Source of the DNA: Microbispora sp. H13382
GTDB lineage: Bacteria > Actinomycetota > Actinomycetes > Streptosporangiales > Streptosporangiaceae
DNA: 64,000 nucleotides
Assembly: GCF_014161445.1 (NCBI RefSeq)
Contig: NZ_JABBXA010000005.1
Coordinates: 186,001-250,000 of the forward strand
Direction of reading: 5' to 3'
Below, piece after piece: positions 35,433 through 43,700 of this stretch; position 1 is the first letter of the stretch, and each line of letters begins with the position of its first letter. The position numbers and the translations under genes were made by a program. Under the pieces are notes generated by a model. The model was given only the letters and a program-made list of their open reading frames with translations, searched no databases and had not been told where the DNA came from.

Positions 35433-37346
35433 ATGGTCGAGGAAGGCGCTCTGCTCTGGGAACCCACGCCCGACGTCGTACGTGCGGCTCGGATCACCCG
35501 TTACCTGGAACGACTGGGTCGTACGGGGGACTACGAGGACGTGTGGAAGTGGTCGGTCGAGTCGCCGGCCGACTTCTGGACATCGATATGGGACTACTTC
35601 GGTGTGGTCGGTACACGTGGTGACGGGCCCGTCATCCAGGGAACGATGCCGGACGCCGAATGGTTCGCGGGGTCGGCGCTGAATTACGCCGAGAACGCCC
35701 TGCGCGGCCACCCCGGCCGGACGGCGGTGATTTTCCGCAACGAATCGGGCAGTCGCTGGCAGTACTCGCTCGGCGAACTCCGCGAGGAGGTCGCCCGGGT
35801 CCGGGCGGGGCTCGTACGGCTCGGTGTCGGGCGCGGCGACAGGGTCGCCGCCTATGTCCCGAACATCCCCGAGGCCCTCATCGCCTTCCTGGCCACCGCC
35901 TCGCTCGGGGCGATCTGGTCCTCCTGCTCGCCCGACTTCGGCGCGCCCAGCGTGACCGACCGGTTCGCCCAGATCGAGCCGAAGGTGCTGGTCGCGGTGG
36001 ACGGCTACCGCTACGGCGGCAAGGCGTACGACCGGTCCGCGGTGGTGCGCGAGATCGCCGGGAAGCTGCCGACGCTGGAGGCGACCGTCTGGATCCCCAC
36101 CCTCGGCGCCGATGCGATCGACGACGGTTCGAGCTGGGACGACCTGCGCGCCGAGACCGCGCCGCTGGAGTTCGAGCGGGTGCCGTTCGGCCATCCGCTG
36201 TGGGTGCTGTACTCGTCGGGCACCACCGGCCTGCCCAAGCCCATCGTCCACGGTCACGGCGGGATCGTGCTGGAGCACCTCAAGTCGCTGTCCTTCCACC
36301 AGGACCTCGGCGAGGGCGATGTGTTCTTCTGGTACACCACCACCGGCTGGATGATGTGGAACTACCTCATCGGCGGCCTGCTGGTGGGGTCCACCGTCCT
36401 GCTGTACGACGGCAGCGCGGCCCACCCCGACACCGGCGCGCTGTGGCGGCTGGCCGCCGAGGAGGGCGTGACCTACTTCGGCACCGGCGCGCCGTACATC
36501 ACGGCGTCGATGAAGGCCGGGGTGAAGCCGGAGGGTCTCGACCGGCTGCGCGGGATCGGCTCGACCGGCTCGCCGCTGCCACCCGAGGGGTTCGCCTGGG
36601 TCTACTCCGACGTGAAGCCCGACGTGCAGCTCGGCTCGTTCTCCGGCGGCACCGACGTGTGCACCGGGTTCGTCGGCGCGGTGCCGCTGCTGCCGATCCG
36701 GGCCGGCGTCATCCCGTGCCGCTGCCTCGGCGCGTCCGTCGAGTCCTTCGACCCCTCGGGTGCCTCGACCGTGGACGAAGTGGGGGAGCTCGTCATCACC
36801 CGGCCGATGCCGTCCATGCCGGTCATGTTCTGGAACGACCCCTCGGGCGACCGCTACCGGGAGTCGTACTTCGCCGACTACCCGGGCATCTGGCGGCACG
36901 GCGACTGGATCAAGATCCTCCCCGACGGCGGCTGCGTCATCTACGGGCGCTCCGACTCGACCCTGAACCGCGGCGGTGTGCGCATGGGCACCAGCGAGTT
37001 CTACCGCGTCGTGGAGCGCTTCGACGAGATCGCCGACAGCCTCGTCATCGACACCGGGCAGCTCGGCCAGGAGGGCAGGCTGCTGCTGTTCGTCACCCTC
37101 GCCGACGGCGCGTCCCTGTCCGACGACCTGGTGTCCCGCCTGCGTACGGCCCTGCGCACCGAGTTGTCGCCCCGGCACGTGCCCGACGAGATCCACGTCG
37201 TCCCCGGCATCCCGAGGACGTTGTCGGGCAAGAAGCTGGAGGTCCCCGTACGGAAGATCCTGCTCGGCACCCCGGTCGAGAAGGCCGCCAACCCCGACGC
37301 CATGGCCAACCCCGAGGTCCTCACCCATTTCGCACCAGAGCAGTAG
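35433..37346 (+). CDS. Acetoacetate-CoA ligase
   Basis: This 637-residue ANL-superfamily enzyme activates acetoacetate to acetoacetyl-CoA with ATP, feeding ketone bodies or polyhydroxybutyrate breakdown products into sterol or fatty metabolism. It shows the adenylation P-loop YSSGTTGLPKPIVHGHGG, the acceptor region FFWYTTTGWMMWNYLIGG, the hinge YGRSDSTLNRGGVRMG and catalytic Lys in GIPRTLSGKKLEVPVRKIL. MVEEGALLWEPTPDVV matches the usual family start, so ATG 35433 is chosen over 35367, and the promoter at 35398-35426 supports this. Length is normal for the family (about 650). It is followed by the 48-bp palindrome. Confidence 0.95.
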   Translation: MVEEGALLWEPTPDVVRAARITRYLERLGRTGDYEDVWKWSVESPADFWTSIWDYFGVVGTRGDGPVIQGTMPDAEWFAGSALNYAENALRGHPGRTAVIFRNESGSRWQYSLGELREEVARVRAGLVRLGVGRGDRVAAYVPNIPEALIAFLATASLGAIWSSCSPDFGAPSVTDRFAQIEPKVLVAVDGYRYGGKAYDRSAVVREIAGKLPTLEATVWIPTLGADAIDDGSSWDDLRAETAPLEFERVPFGHPLWVLYSSGTTGLPKPIVHGHGGIVLEHLKSLSFHQDLGEGDVFFWYTTTGWMMWNYLIGGLLVGSTVLLYDGSAAHPDTGALWRLAAEEGVTYFGTGAPYITASMKAGVKPEGLDRLRGIGSTGSPLPPEGFAWVYSDVKPDVQLGSFSGGTDVCTGFVGAVPLLPIRAGVIPCRCLGASVESFDPSGASTVDEVGELVITRPMPSMPVMFWNDPSGDRYRESYFADYPGIWRHGDWIKILPDGGCVIYGRSDSTLNRGGVRMGTSEFYRVVERFDEIADSLVIDTGQLGQEGRLLLFVTLADGASLSDDLVSRLRTALRTELSPRHVPDEIHVVPGIPRTLSGKKLEVPVRKILLGTPVEKAANPDAMANPEVLTHFAPEQ

Positions 37347-37357
37347 GACGGCTTCCT

Positions 37358-37405
37358 GTATAAGTGCGCTTCTAAGAAGTCGACTTCTTAGAAGCGCACT
37401 TATAC
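37358..37405. repeat. 48-bp perfect palindrome
   Basis: Two 24-base arms are exact reverse complements with no spacer (left arm begins GTATAAGTGCGCTTC, centre AAGTCGACTT). It starts 11 bases after the acetoacetyl-CoA ligase stop. It is AT-richer than its surroundings. It could act as a bidirectional terminator for the ligase and the convergent toxin-antitoxin remnant, or as a protein-binding or cruciform site. Confidence 0.9.
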
Positions 37406-37468
37406 GGGGTCGTCATGAAGGCTGCCGGCGTCTTCAACGGCTTCCTTCGTGCCGGGGATGGGCCACGT

Positions 37469-37600
37469 TCAGACCGCCACTACGTGGACGTCGTATTTGG
37501 GGATCTGGCCGTCCCTGGTAACCAAGGAGAGTCCTTCGAACCGGGCCTGAGCGATCAGCCGCCACCAAAGGACAACGTGTGTGTCGAGGAGCATCTTCAC
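37469..37600 (-). pseudogene. PIN-domain toxin (VapC-like) with the core deleted
   Basis: This is a 43-residue frame starting at GTG 37600, overlapping the antitoxin stop (GTGA), with a second possible start at ATG 37594. It begins with the classic PIN N-terminus KMLLDTHVVLWW. It then jumps straight to the PIN C-terminus (LIAQARFEGLSLVTRDGQIP, then KYDVHVVAV). About 80 central residues, including the internal acidic catalytic residues, are missing, yet the frame is kept. A full-length toxin would have about 125 residues. The N-terminal Asp and the TRD motif alone are unlikely to cut RNA, so I call it inactivated by in-frame deletion. Confidence 0.85.
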
Positions 37601-37854
37601 GGCAGCAGACCGAAATCCCTGGCAATGGCGTCGTTGACCTCAGGCGAGTCCCAGTCGTCGGCCATGTGAAGCTGACCTTTCAAAGAGCCTCTGCCGCGGC
37701 GGCTCACCTTGGTCGGGAAGGGAATGACCTTGGCAACGGGACGACCGGCACGGCTGATGACGATCTCCTCGCCATGCTCGACCCGGTCGATGATGCGCGA
37801 CAGGTTCGTCTTCGCCTCGTGAATGTTGTACTGCTCGGTAGCGCCCTCTGACAT
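37597..37854 (-). CDS. Phd/YefM-family antitoxin
   Basis: This 85-residue antitoxin has the Phd/YefM DNA-binding N-terminus (YNIHEAKTNLSRIIDRVEHG, EEIVISRAGRPVAKVIP) and a C-terminal toxin-binding tail ending DSPEVNDAIARDFGLLP. It normally neutralises a PIN-domain ribonuclease and represses its own promoter. ATG 37854 is chosen because AAGGAGG sits 6 bases upstream; the TTG at 37860 is too close. The toxin gene directly downstream has lost its core, so this antitoxin is an orphan here, though it could still counter a related toxin elsewhere. Confidence 0.9.
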   Translation of the reverse strand: MSEGATEQYNIHEAKTNLSRIIDRVEHGEEIVISRAGRPVAKVIPFPTKVSRRGRGSLKGQLHMADDWDSPEVNDAIARDFGLLP

Positions 37855-37865
37855 CGCCAACCTCC

Positions 37866-37882
37866 TTAGCTAAGTTAGCTAA
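37866..37882. promoter_or_regulatory. Tandem palindromic operator of the antitoxin gene
   Basis: Two copies of the perfect 8-bp palindrome TTAGCTAA (37866-37873 and 37875-37882) are separated by one base. They lie just upstream of the antitoxin ribosome-binding site. Phd-type antitoxins autoregulate through such paired sites. Confidence 0.7.
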
Positions 37883-37960
37883 GCCCGGCCTATCTCTCCT
37901 GCCCATTGCTGTACGGCTCAGCGTGAGGCTGGTTCGGGTGATGTGGTCCGGACGAAGCGG

Positions 37961-38647
37961 TCAGGGGACGAGGGCGTACGCCCGGACGGGGAAGGTGCCC
38001 ATGCCGGACACGGCGACGGGCGCCGCGTGGAGACGGAACCCGGTGTGCGGCAGCCGGTCGAGCCCGCGCAGGTGCTCGATGATCGGAACGCCCGCGGTGA
38101 GCAGGGCGGTGTGGGCCGGGCGGAGTCCGTCGGCCATGTCGTCGATGTTGACGCTGTCGATGCCGACGACGGCCGGTCGCCGGTCGGCCAGCAGGGCGGC
38201 CGCGTCCGCCGTCAGGAAGGGGTGGCCCGGGTCGCCGTAGGACGGGCCGCCCCAGTGCCTGTCCCAGCCCGTACGCAGCAGGACCGCGCGCCCCGTGACG
38301 TCGTGGCCCTCGAACGCGTCGGCGCCGATGCCGCGCCGGGGGGAGCCGGAGACGTCGACCAGCAGACCGGGGACGTCGACCAGCCGGGACAGGTCGACCT
38401 GGGCCAGGTCCTCGCCGTCGGCGAGGCGGTGGAACGGCGTGTCGAGGTAGGTGCCGGTGTTCGCCACCATCGTGATGCGGCCGATGTGGAACTCGGTGCC
38501 CGGGGCGTAGCGCCCGCGGGAATCCTCACGCGTCAGGTGGTCGCCGATCTCCGGCCCGGGCAGGCCCGGGTAGGTGAGCATTCCGTGCCGGACCACATGA
38601 CTGAGGTCGACGACACGGCCGCGCGGGTCAGATGTCACGTGGATCAC
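37961..38647 (-). CDS. Cyclase family protein (kynurenine-formamidase-like)
   Basis: This 228-residue metal-dependent hydrolase of the cyclase/KynB family has the N-terminal DLSHVVRHGMLTYPGLP segment and the metal-binding region ANTGTYLDTPFHRLADG. The usual first His of HxGTHxDxP is replaced by Asn/Thr and Tyr (NTGTYLDTP). It also has VVGIDSVNIDD and a C-terminal HTGFRLHAAPVAVSG. The altered metal ligands are seen in other actinobacterial paralogues, so activity is uncertain. Starts GTG 38647 or GTG 38638 are both possible. It lies 9 bases downstream of the HxlR gene on the same strand. Confidence 0.83.
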   Translation of the reverse strand: MIHVTSDPRGRVVDLSHVVRHGMLTYPGLPGPEIGDHLTREDSRGRYAPGTEFHIGRITMVANTGTYLDTPFHRLADGEDLAQVDLSRLVDVPGLLVDVSGSPRRGIGADAFEGHDVTGRAVLLRTGWDRHWGGPSYGDPGHPFLTADAAALLADRRPAVVGIDSVNIDDMADGLRPAHTALLTAGVPIIEHLRGLDRLPHTGFRLHAAPVAVSGMGTFPVRAYALVP

Positions 38648-38656
38648 CCTATGTGA

Positions 38657-39154
38657 TCAGGGTGACGTCGCCAGGACGCGTTCGTACGCCTCCTGCAGCA
38701 ACTGGGACGCGCGCGGGCGATCGGGCTCGGGACGGGGAATGCCCAGGTGCTCCTCGCGCAGCTCGTCCATGAGGTCGTCCCACAGGGGCGGGCCGCCCTC
38801 CTCGAGCAGCCGCGCCCGGATGGCCAGGGCGGGGGTCGTCGGCCGGTGCCGCAGCCCCCACGAGCCGAGCGCTACCATGACGGGAACCGTCTGGATGCCG
38901 GCCTCGGTGAGGCTGTAGGTGCCCCGCCGCCCCCGCCCGGCCTCCTCGTGCGTCAGCAGACCACCGGTGACGAGGGCCTTGAGGCGGCTGCTGAGGATGT
39001 TCGACGCGATCCCCTCCTCGGAGTTGGTGAGCAGGTCACGGAAGTGCCGGCGCCCGCCGAAGATCACGTCCCGCAGCACGATGAGGCTCCACTGGTCCCC
39101 GAGCGCCTCCACCGCCGCGTTGATCGCACAGCCGGATCGCGGTCCTTCTCGCAC
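38657..39154 (-). CDS. HxlR-family transcriptional regulator
   Basis: This 165-residue winged-helix regulator has the HxlR signature: Cys in RSGCAINAAVEALGDQWSLI, then RDVIFGGRRHFRDLL and IASNILSSRLKALVTGGLL. The single conserved Cys near the N-terminus can act as a redox or electrophile sensor in this family. GTG 39154 is favoured because GGAGG lies 5 bases upstream; GTG 39160 is too close to it. It is divergent from a DHFR-like reductase gene, with an 11-bp-arm operator between (39206-39232) and a matching half-site over its own start. It probably represses both sides. Confidence 0.92.
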   Translation of the reverse strand: MREGPRSGCAINAAVEALGDQWSLIVLRDVIFGGRRHFRDLLTNSEEGIASNILSSRLKALVTGGLLTHEEAGRGRRGTYSLTEAGIQTVPVMVALGSWGLRHRPTTPALAIRARLLEEGGPPLWDDLMDELREEHLGIPRPEPDRPRASQLLQEAYERVLATSP

Positions 39155-39205
39155 GGCCACCTCCGAAGTGATTGCGTTTTGCTACCACCTAGCTTACGCT
39201 CATCT

Positions 39206-39232
39206 CCAGTGATTGCAATCCGCAATCACTGG
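39206..39232. promoter_or_regulatory. HxlR-type operator
   Basis: A perfect inverted repeat has 11-base arms CCAGTGATTGC / GCAATCACTGG around AATCC. A third copy of AGTGATTGC lies at 39167-39175 beside the regulator's start. This is the likely binding site of the adjacent HxlR protein, controlling it and the divergent reductase gene. Confidence 0.85.
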
Positions 39233-39252
39233 TCGGAACCAGGAGATCAGCC

Positions 39253-39897
39253 ATGTCCCGCGTCAGAGTGCACAACTTCTCCGTCTCCCTGGACGGCTTC
39301 GCCACCGGCGAGGGTCAGACCCTCGAAGAGCCGTTCGGCCACGCCGGCGGGCGGCTCCACGAGTGGTTCTTCGAGACCCGGATCTTCCGCGACATGCTCG
39401 GGAAGAAGGGCGGTGGTGCCGGGGTCGAGGACGCCGTGGCCCGCACGTGGAACGAGGGCGTCGGCGCGGAGATCATGGGCCGCAACAAGTTCGGGCCCCA
39501 GCGCGGCCCGTGGGAGGACCACGAGTGGACCGGATGGTGGGGGCCGAACCCGCCGTTCCACACGCCGGTCTTCGTCCTGACCCATCACCCCCGGCCTACG
39601 GTGGAGATGGAGGGCGGCACCACGTTCCACTTCGTCGACGCCACCCCCGAGGAGGCGCTGCGCCAGGCCCGCGAGGCCGCCGGCGGCCTGGACGTGCGGA
39701 TCGGCGGCGGGCCGACCACCGTCCGTCAGTTCCTGGCCGCGGACCTGGTCGACCACATGCACATCGCCGTCGTCCCGATCACCCTGGGCCGCGGCGAGCG
39801 GCTGTGGGACGGGCTCGAGGGACTCGAGAAGCGCTTCCAGATCGAATCGGTGACAGGCCCCAGCGGCGTCACCCACATGACCTTCACACGACGGTAG
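39253..39897 (+). CDS. Dihydrofolate-reductase-fold protein (RibD C-terminal family)
   Basis: This 214-residue NADPH-dependent reductase-fold protein has VRVHNFSVSLDGFATGEGQ at the N-terminus, EIMGRNKFGPQRGPW, FVLTHHPRPTVEMEGGTTF, then DVRIGGGPTTVRQFL and IAVVPITLGRGERLWDGL. The family is named for RibD but members in this context reduce unknown substrates. ATG 39253 follows AGGAG. It is divergent from the HxlR regulator and shares its operator, so expression is probably inducible. It is followed after 21 bases by an alpha/beta hydrolase, likely in the same transcript. Confidence 0.92.
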   Translation: MSRVRVHNFSVSLDGFATGEGQTLEEPFGHAGGRLHEWFFETRIFRDMLGKKGGGAGVEDAVARTWNEGVGAEIMGRNKFGPQRGPWEDHEWTGWWGPNPPFHTPVFVLTHHPRPTVEMEGGTTFHFVDATPEEALRQAREAAGGLDVRIGGGPTTVRQFLAADLVDHMHIAVVPITLGRGERLWDGLEGLEKRFQIESVTGPSGVTHMTFTRR

Positions 39898-39918
39898 CTC
39901 CCTGAAAGGCTGGCGGAC

Positions 39919-40710
39919 ATGACCGAGAACATCACTTCCACGGACGGCACGGCCCTCGCCGTCGACACGATCGGTCAGGGCGCGCCGGTCATCCTCGTCG
40001 GCGGCGCGTTCAACGACCGTTCGACCGTGGCCGGGCTCGGCGCCGAACTCGCCTCGGCGTTCACCGTCGTGACCTACGACCGGCGCGGCCGGGTGGGCAG
40101 CGACGACAGGAGCGAGGACTACGCGGTCGCCAACGAGGTCGACGACCTGGCGGCCGTCATCGAGCACGCCGGCGGCCGGGCCTCGGTGTTCGGCCACTCC
40201 TCCGGCGCCGTCCTCGTGCTCGAAGGGGCCATGCACGGGCTGCCGGTCGACCGGGTCGCCGTCTACGAGCCGCCGTACTGCGCCGACGAGAACCAGCCGA
40301 GGCCGCCGGCCGACCTGTACGACCGGCTCAAGGCCCTGGTGGCCGCCGGGGACCGCGACGGCGCGGCCGAGTTGTTCCTCGTCGAGGCGGTCGGCGTCCC
40401 GGCCGAGATGGTCGCCGGCATGAAGGCCGGGCCGGAGTGGGCGTTCCTGGCCGACAAGGCGCCCAGCCTGCCGTACGACGTGCTGGTCAGCGCGCCCTGG
40501 CAGGTCATGCCGTACGAGCGGCTCGCCGGGATCGGCGTGCCGGTGCTGGCGGTCTACGGCGACCAGACCGCGCCGAACCTCGCGGAGGGGACGAAGGCCG
40601 TCGCGGCGACCGTGCCCGGCGCCGAGTTGACCGTGATGCCCGGAGAGGACCACGGCGTGCTGCAGCGGCCGGCCGCACTGGCGGAGATCCTGACGAAGTT
40701 CTTCGGCTGA
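39919..40710 (+). CDS. Alpha/beta hydrolase
   Basis: This 263-residue soluble hydrolase has oxyanion region VILVGGAFNDRS, nucleophile elbow GHSSG (Ser near residue 94), an acid in VLAVYGDQTAPN and catalytic His in PGEDHGVLQRP. The N-terminal beta strands (TSTDGTALAVDTIGQG) are typical of the haloperoxidase/esterase-like group. ATG 39919 follows GAAAGG. It lies downstream of the DHFR-like reductase gene and is probably in the HxlR regulon. Substrate is unknown. Confidence 0.9.
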   Translation: MTENITSTDGTALAVDTIGQGAPVILVGGAFNDRSTVAGLGAELASAFTVVTYDRRGRVGSDDRSEDYAVANEVDDLAAVIEHAGGRASVFGHSSGAVLVLEGAMHGLPVDRVAVYEPPYCADENQPRPPADLYDRLKALVAAGDRDGAAELFLVEAVGVPAEMVAGMKAGPEWAFLADKAPSLPYDVLVSAPWQVMPYERLAGIGVPVLAVYGDQTAPNLAEGTKAVAATVPGAELTVMPGEDHGVLQRPAALAEILTKFFG

Positions 40711-40771
40711 GGCACGTGCCCGCACCCGGCGGTGGGAAATTGTCGGAGCGGACGGATACCTTCGAGACGGC

Positions 40772-43700
40772 ATGCGAATCGACGGCGCGACCAATGAGCT
40801 CACCACTGGGCTGATCGGCAGGGAGCATCCTGCCGCGATGCTGCGCGCCGAGATCGCCCGCGCGGTCGGCAGCCACGGCGGCCTGATGCTGGTGGCCGGT
40901 GAGGCCGGGATCGGCAAGACCACGCTCGTCACCAGCGCGGCGGAGGAGGCCAGGCGCCTGGGCGCGCTGGTCCTCGGCGGATCGTGCTGGGACTCCGACA
41001 ACGCCCCGGGCTACTGGCCGTGGGTGCAGGTCCTGCGGGGGATGCGGCGGTGTGCCGCGCCGGGGGAGTGGGCGGCGGCCGAGGAGGCCGGGGGCGCCGG
41101 CCTCGCCGCGCTGCTCGGCGAGTCGCCCGGCGGCGACGCCGCCGAGGGCTTCCGGCTGTACGACGCGGTGACGAGCGCGCTGGTCGCGGTGTCGCAGAGC
41201 CGTCCCCTGGTGGTCGTGCTGGAAGACCTGCACTGGGCGGACACCGCGTCGCTCAGGCTGCTGGAGTTCGCGGCACAGCACACCTGGTTCGAGCGGGTGC
41301 TGCTGGTGGGGACCTACCGGGACGTGGAGGTGGAGGCGGCCGACCATCCGCTGCGGCCCCTCGTGCTGCCGCTGGCGGCGCGGGCGACCACGGTGACCCT
41401 CACCGGGCTCGAACGGGACGAGGTCGGCGCGTTGATGGCCCGCGCGGCCGGCCGCGACCCGTCCGCCGACCTCGTGGCCGAGGTGCACCGGCGCACCGGC
41501 GGCAACCCCTTCTTCGTGGAGCAGACGGCGCGCCTGTGGCGCAGCGGCGGTTCCGTCACCACGATCGCCCCCGGTGTCCGCGACACGCTGCTGCGGCGGC
41601 TGTCCCTGCTGCCCGCGCCGGTCGTGGACCTGCTCGTCACGGCCGCGGTGCTCGGCCGCGAGTTCCATCGCCAGGTGCTGGCCGCCGCCGCCGCCGCTCC
41701 CGTGCTCCACGTCGAACGGCTGCTCGACCAGGCGGTGGCCGCCCGGCTCGTCGTGGCGAAGGGGGCGAGTGGCGGGGAGGTGTTCGCGTTCGCGCACGAC
41801 CTGGTCCGCCAGACGCTCTACGAGTCCCTCGACGAGAAGGCGGCGCCCCGCCGGCACGCCGCGGTCGTCCACGCCGTCGGCCGATCCGCCGGCCTCGCCG
41901 AGCATGTGCTCCCCGCCGACATGGCCCGGCACGCCCACCTCGCCGGTGACCACGTCGAGCCGAGCCACGCGGTGGACCGGCTGCTCGCCGCGGCCCGTGA
42001 CGCCGCCGCCCGCCTGGCCTTCGAAGAGGCGCACGGGCACTACCGCAGGGCGCTCGAACGCGCCGCCGTCGCCGGGGAGCCCCGCCGGCGTGTCCTGATC
42101 GCACTCGAGCTCGGCCGCGAGCTCTACAGCGGGGACGACCACGACGGCGGCCGGCGTGCCTTCGAGGAGGCGGCCGCCGTCGCGCGGGCGAGCGCCGATC
42201 CCGAGTTGATCGCGCGGGTGGCACTGACCGTCTACGCGACCGGCGTCGCCGAGAGCGGCCTGCTGGCCGCCGACCTGCTGCGGGAGGCGCACGGCGAGCT
42301 GGTCCGCGACGGGCGGTCCCCCGATGGCGAGCTCTCCCTCGACCGCCTCGCGCGGGACCTGGCCATCCACGTCGCCGTGCTCGCCCGGCGAGGCGAGGAC
42401 GACGAGGCGCTGGCGCTCAGCCTGTGGGCCTACCACGACACCATCTGGGGGCCGGGCACCGCGCCGGAGAGGGCGGCGCTCACCGGGGAACTGCTGACCC
42501 TGGCCCACCGCACGGGCGACGCGGAGATGGAGAGCATCGCCGCCGCGCTGCGCTGGGTGGCTCTCCTCGAGCAGGGCGACCCCGCCTATCTCGGCCAGTT
42601 CCGCGAGTTCGTCGTGCTCGGCGGCCGCGCCGAACTGCCGCGCATCGACATGGCCACGGTCAGCGACCGCAGCATCATCGCCGCCCTCATGGGCGACTTC
42701 GACCAGGCGGAGACCCTGCTCGACGAGCTCAACGGGTTCGAGCACGGGCACGACCACTTCGCGTACATGCTGGATCACCATCGCTGGGCGGTGCGGATGC
42801 TCCAGGGCCGCTACGACGACCTGGACGAGATCCACCGCGCGCTGCGCAGGAGCCGGCACCCCTGTCCGGGCCTGCTGGAGGCGATGACCGCGCTGCACAG
42901 GGGAGACGGCGGCGCCGCGCTGCGCCACCTGCGCGACACGATGGCCGCAGGCGAGCCGCGGCGTTCGATACAGCCTCTGTGGCTGCGGTTCCAGGCCATG
43001 GTCGCCGCCTGGTCGCGCGACCCCGAGCTGTGCGAGAAGGCCAGGGCCGCGATCGAGCCGTACGTCGGCGGCTGGGCGGTCTCGATGTACGGCTGGGACG
43101 TCGGCGGCCCGGTCGTCCTCCAGCGCGCTCTGATCGACGCGGCGCAGGAGCGTTGGGACGAGGCGGTCGACGGGTTCACCGCCGCCTGGCAGTCCGCCGA
43201 CCTGCTCCTCGCCCGCCCGTGGTCCGTCGAGGCGCGGGCCCATCTCGGCGAGGCGCTGCTGCGGCGGGGCCGCCCGGGCGACGCGGAGGAGGCCGGGAAG
43301 CTGCTGGACGACGCGGAGGGCGAAGCGGCCCAGCTCGGCATGCGGCACGTCGTGGAGCGCGTCCGGCTGGCTCGCCTGCGGGAACGCGCGTCCGTGCGTG
43401 GCCGCCCGGTGACGCCGAAGGCGGCCGAGTTCCGGCGGGACGGCGCGGTCTGGACGCTGGGGTTCGGCGGCCACACCGTCCACCTGCCCGACGCCAAGGG
43501 GCTGCGCGACCTGCACAGCCTGCTGAGCCATCCCGGGGCCGACCTGCCCGCCGTACGACTGCTCGACCCCGAGGGCGGGGAGCTCGTCGTCGCCGCCCGG
43601 GGGATGGGCGGCGACGCGGTCCTCGACGAGGAGGCCAAGGCGCGCTACCGGCGCAGGCTCGCCCTGCTCGACGAGGAGATCGACCGGGCGGCCGAGCGGG

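Noticed and set aside
38644-38665. Short inverted repeat TCACCCT...AGGGTGA between the cyclase and HxlR genes
   Set aside because: The arms are only 7 bp with an 8-base loop, both genes are on the same strand with a 9-base gap, and such repeats are common here.
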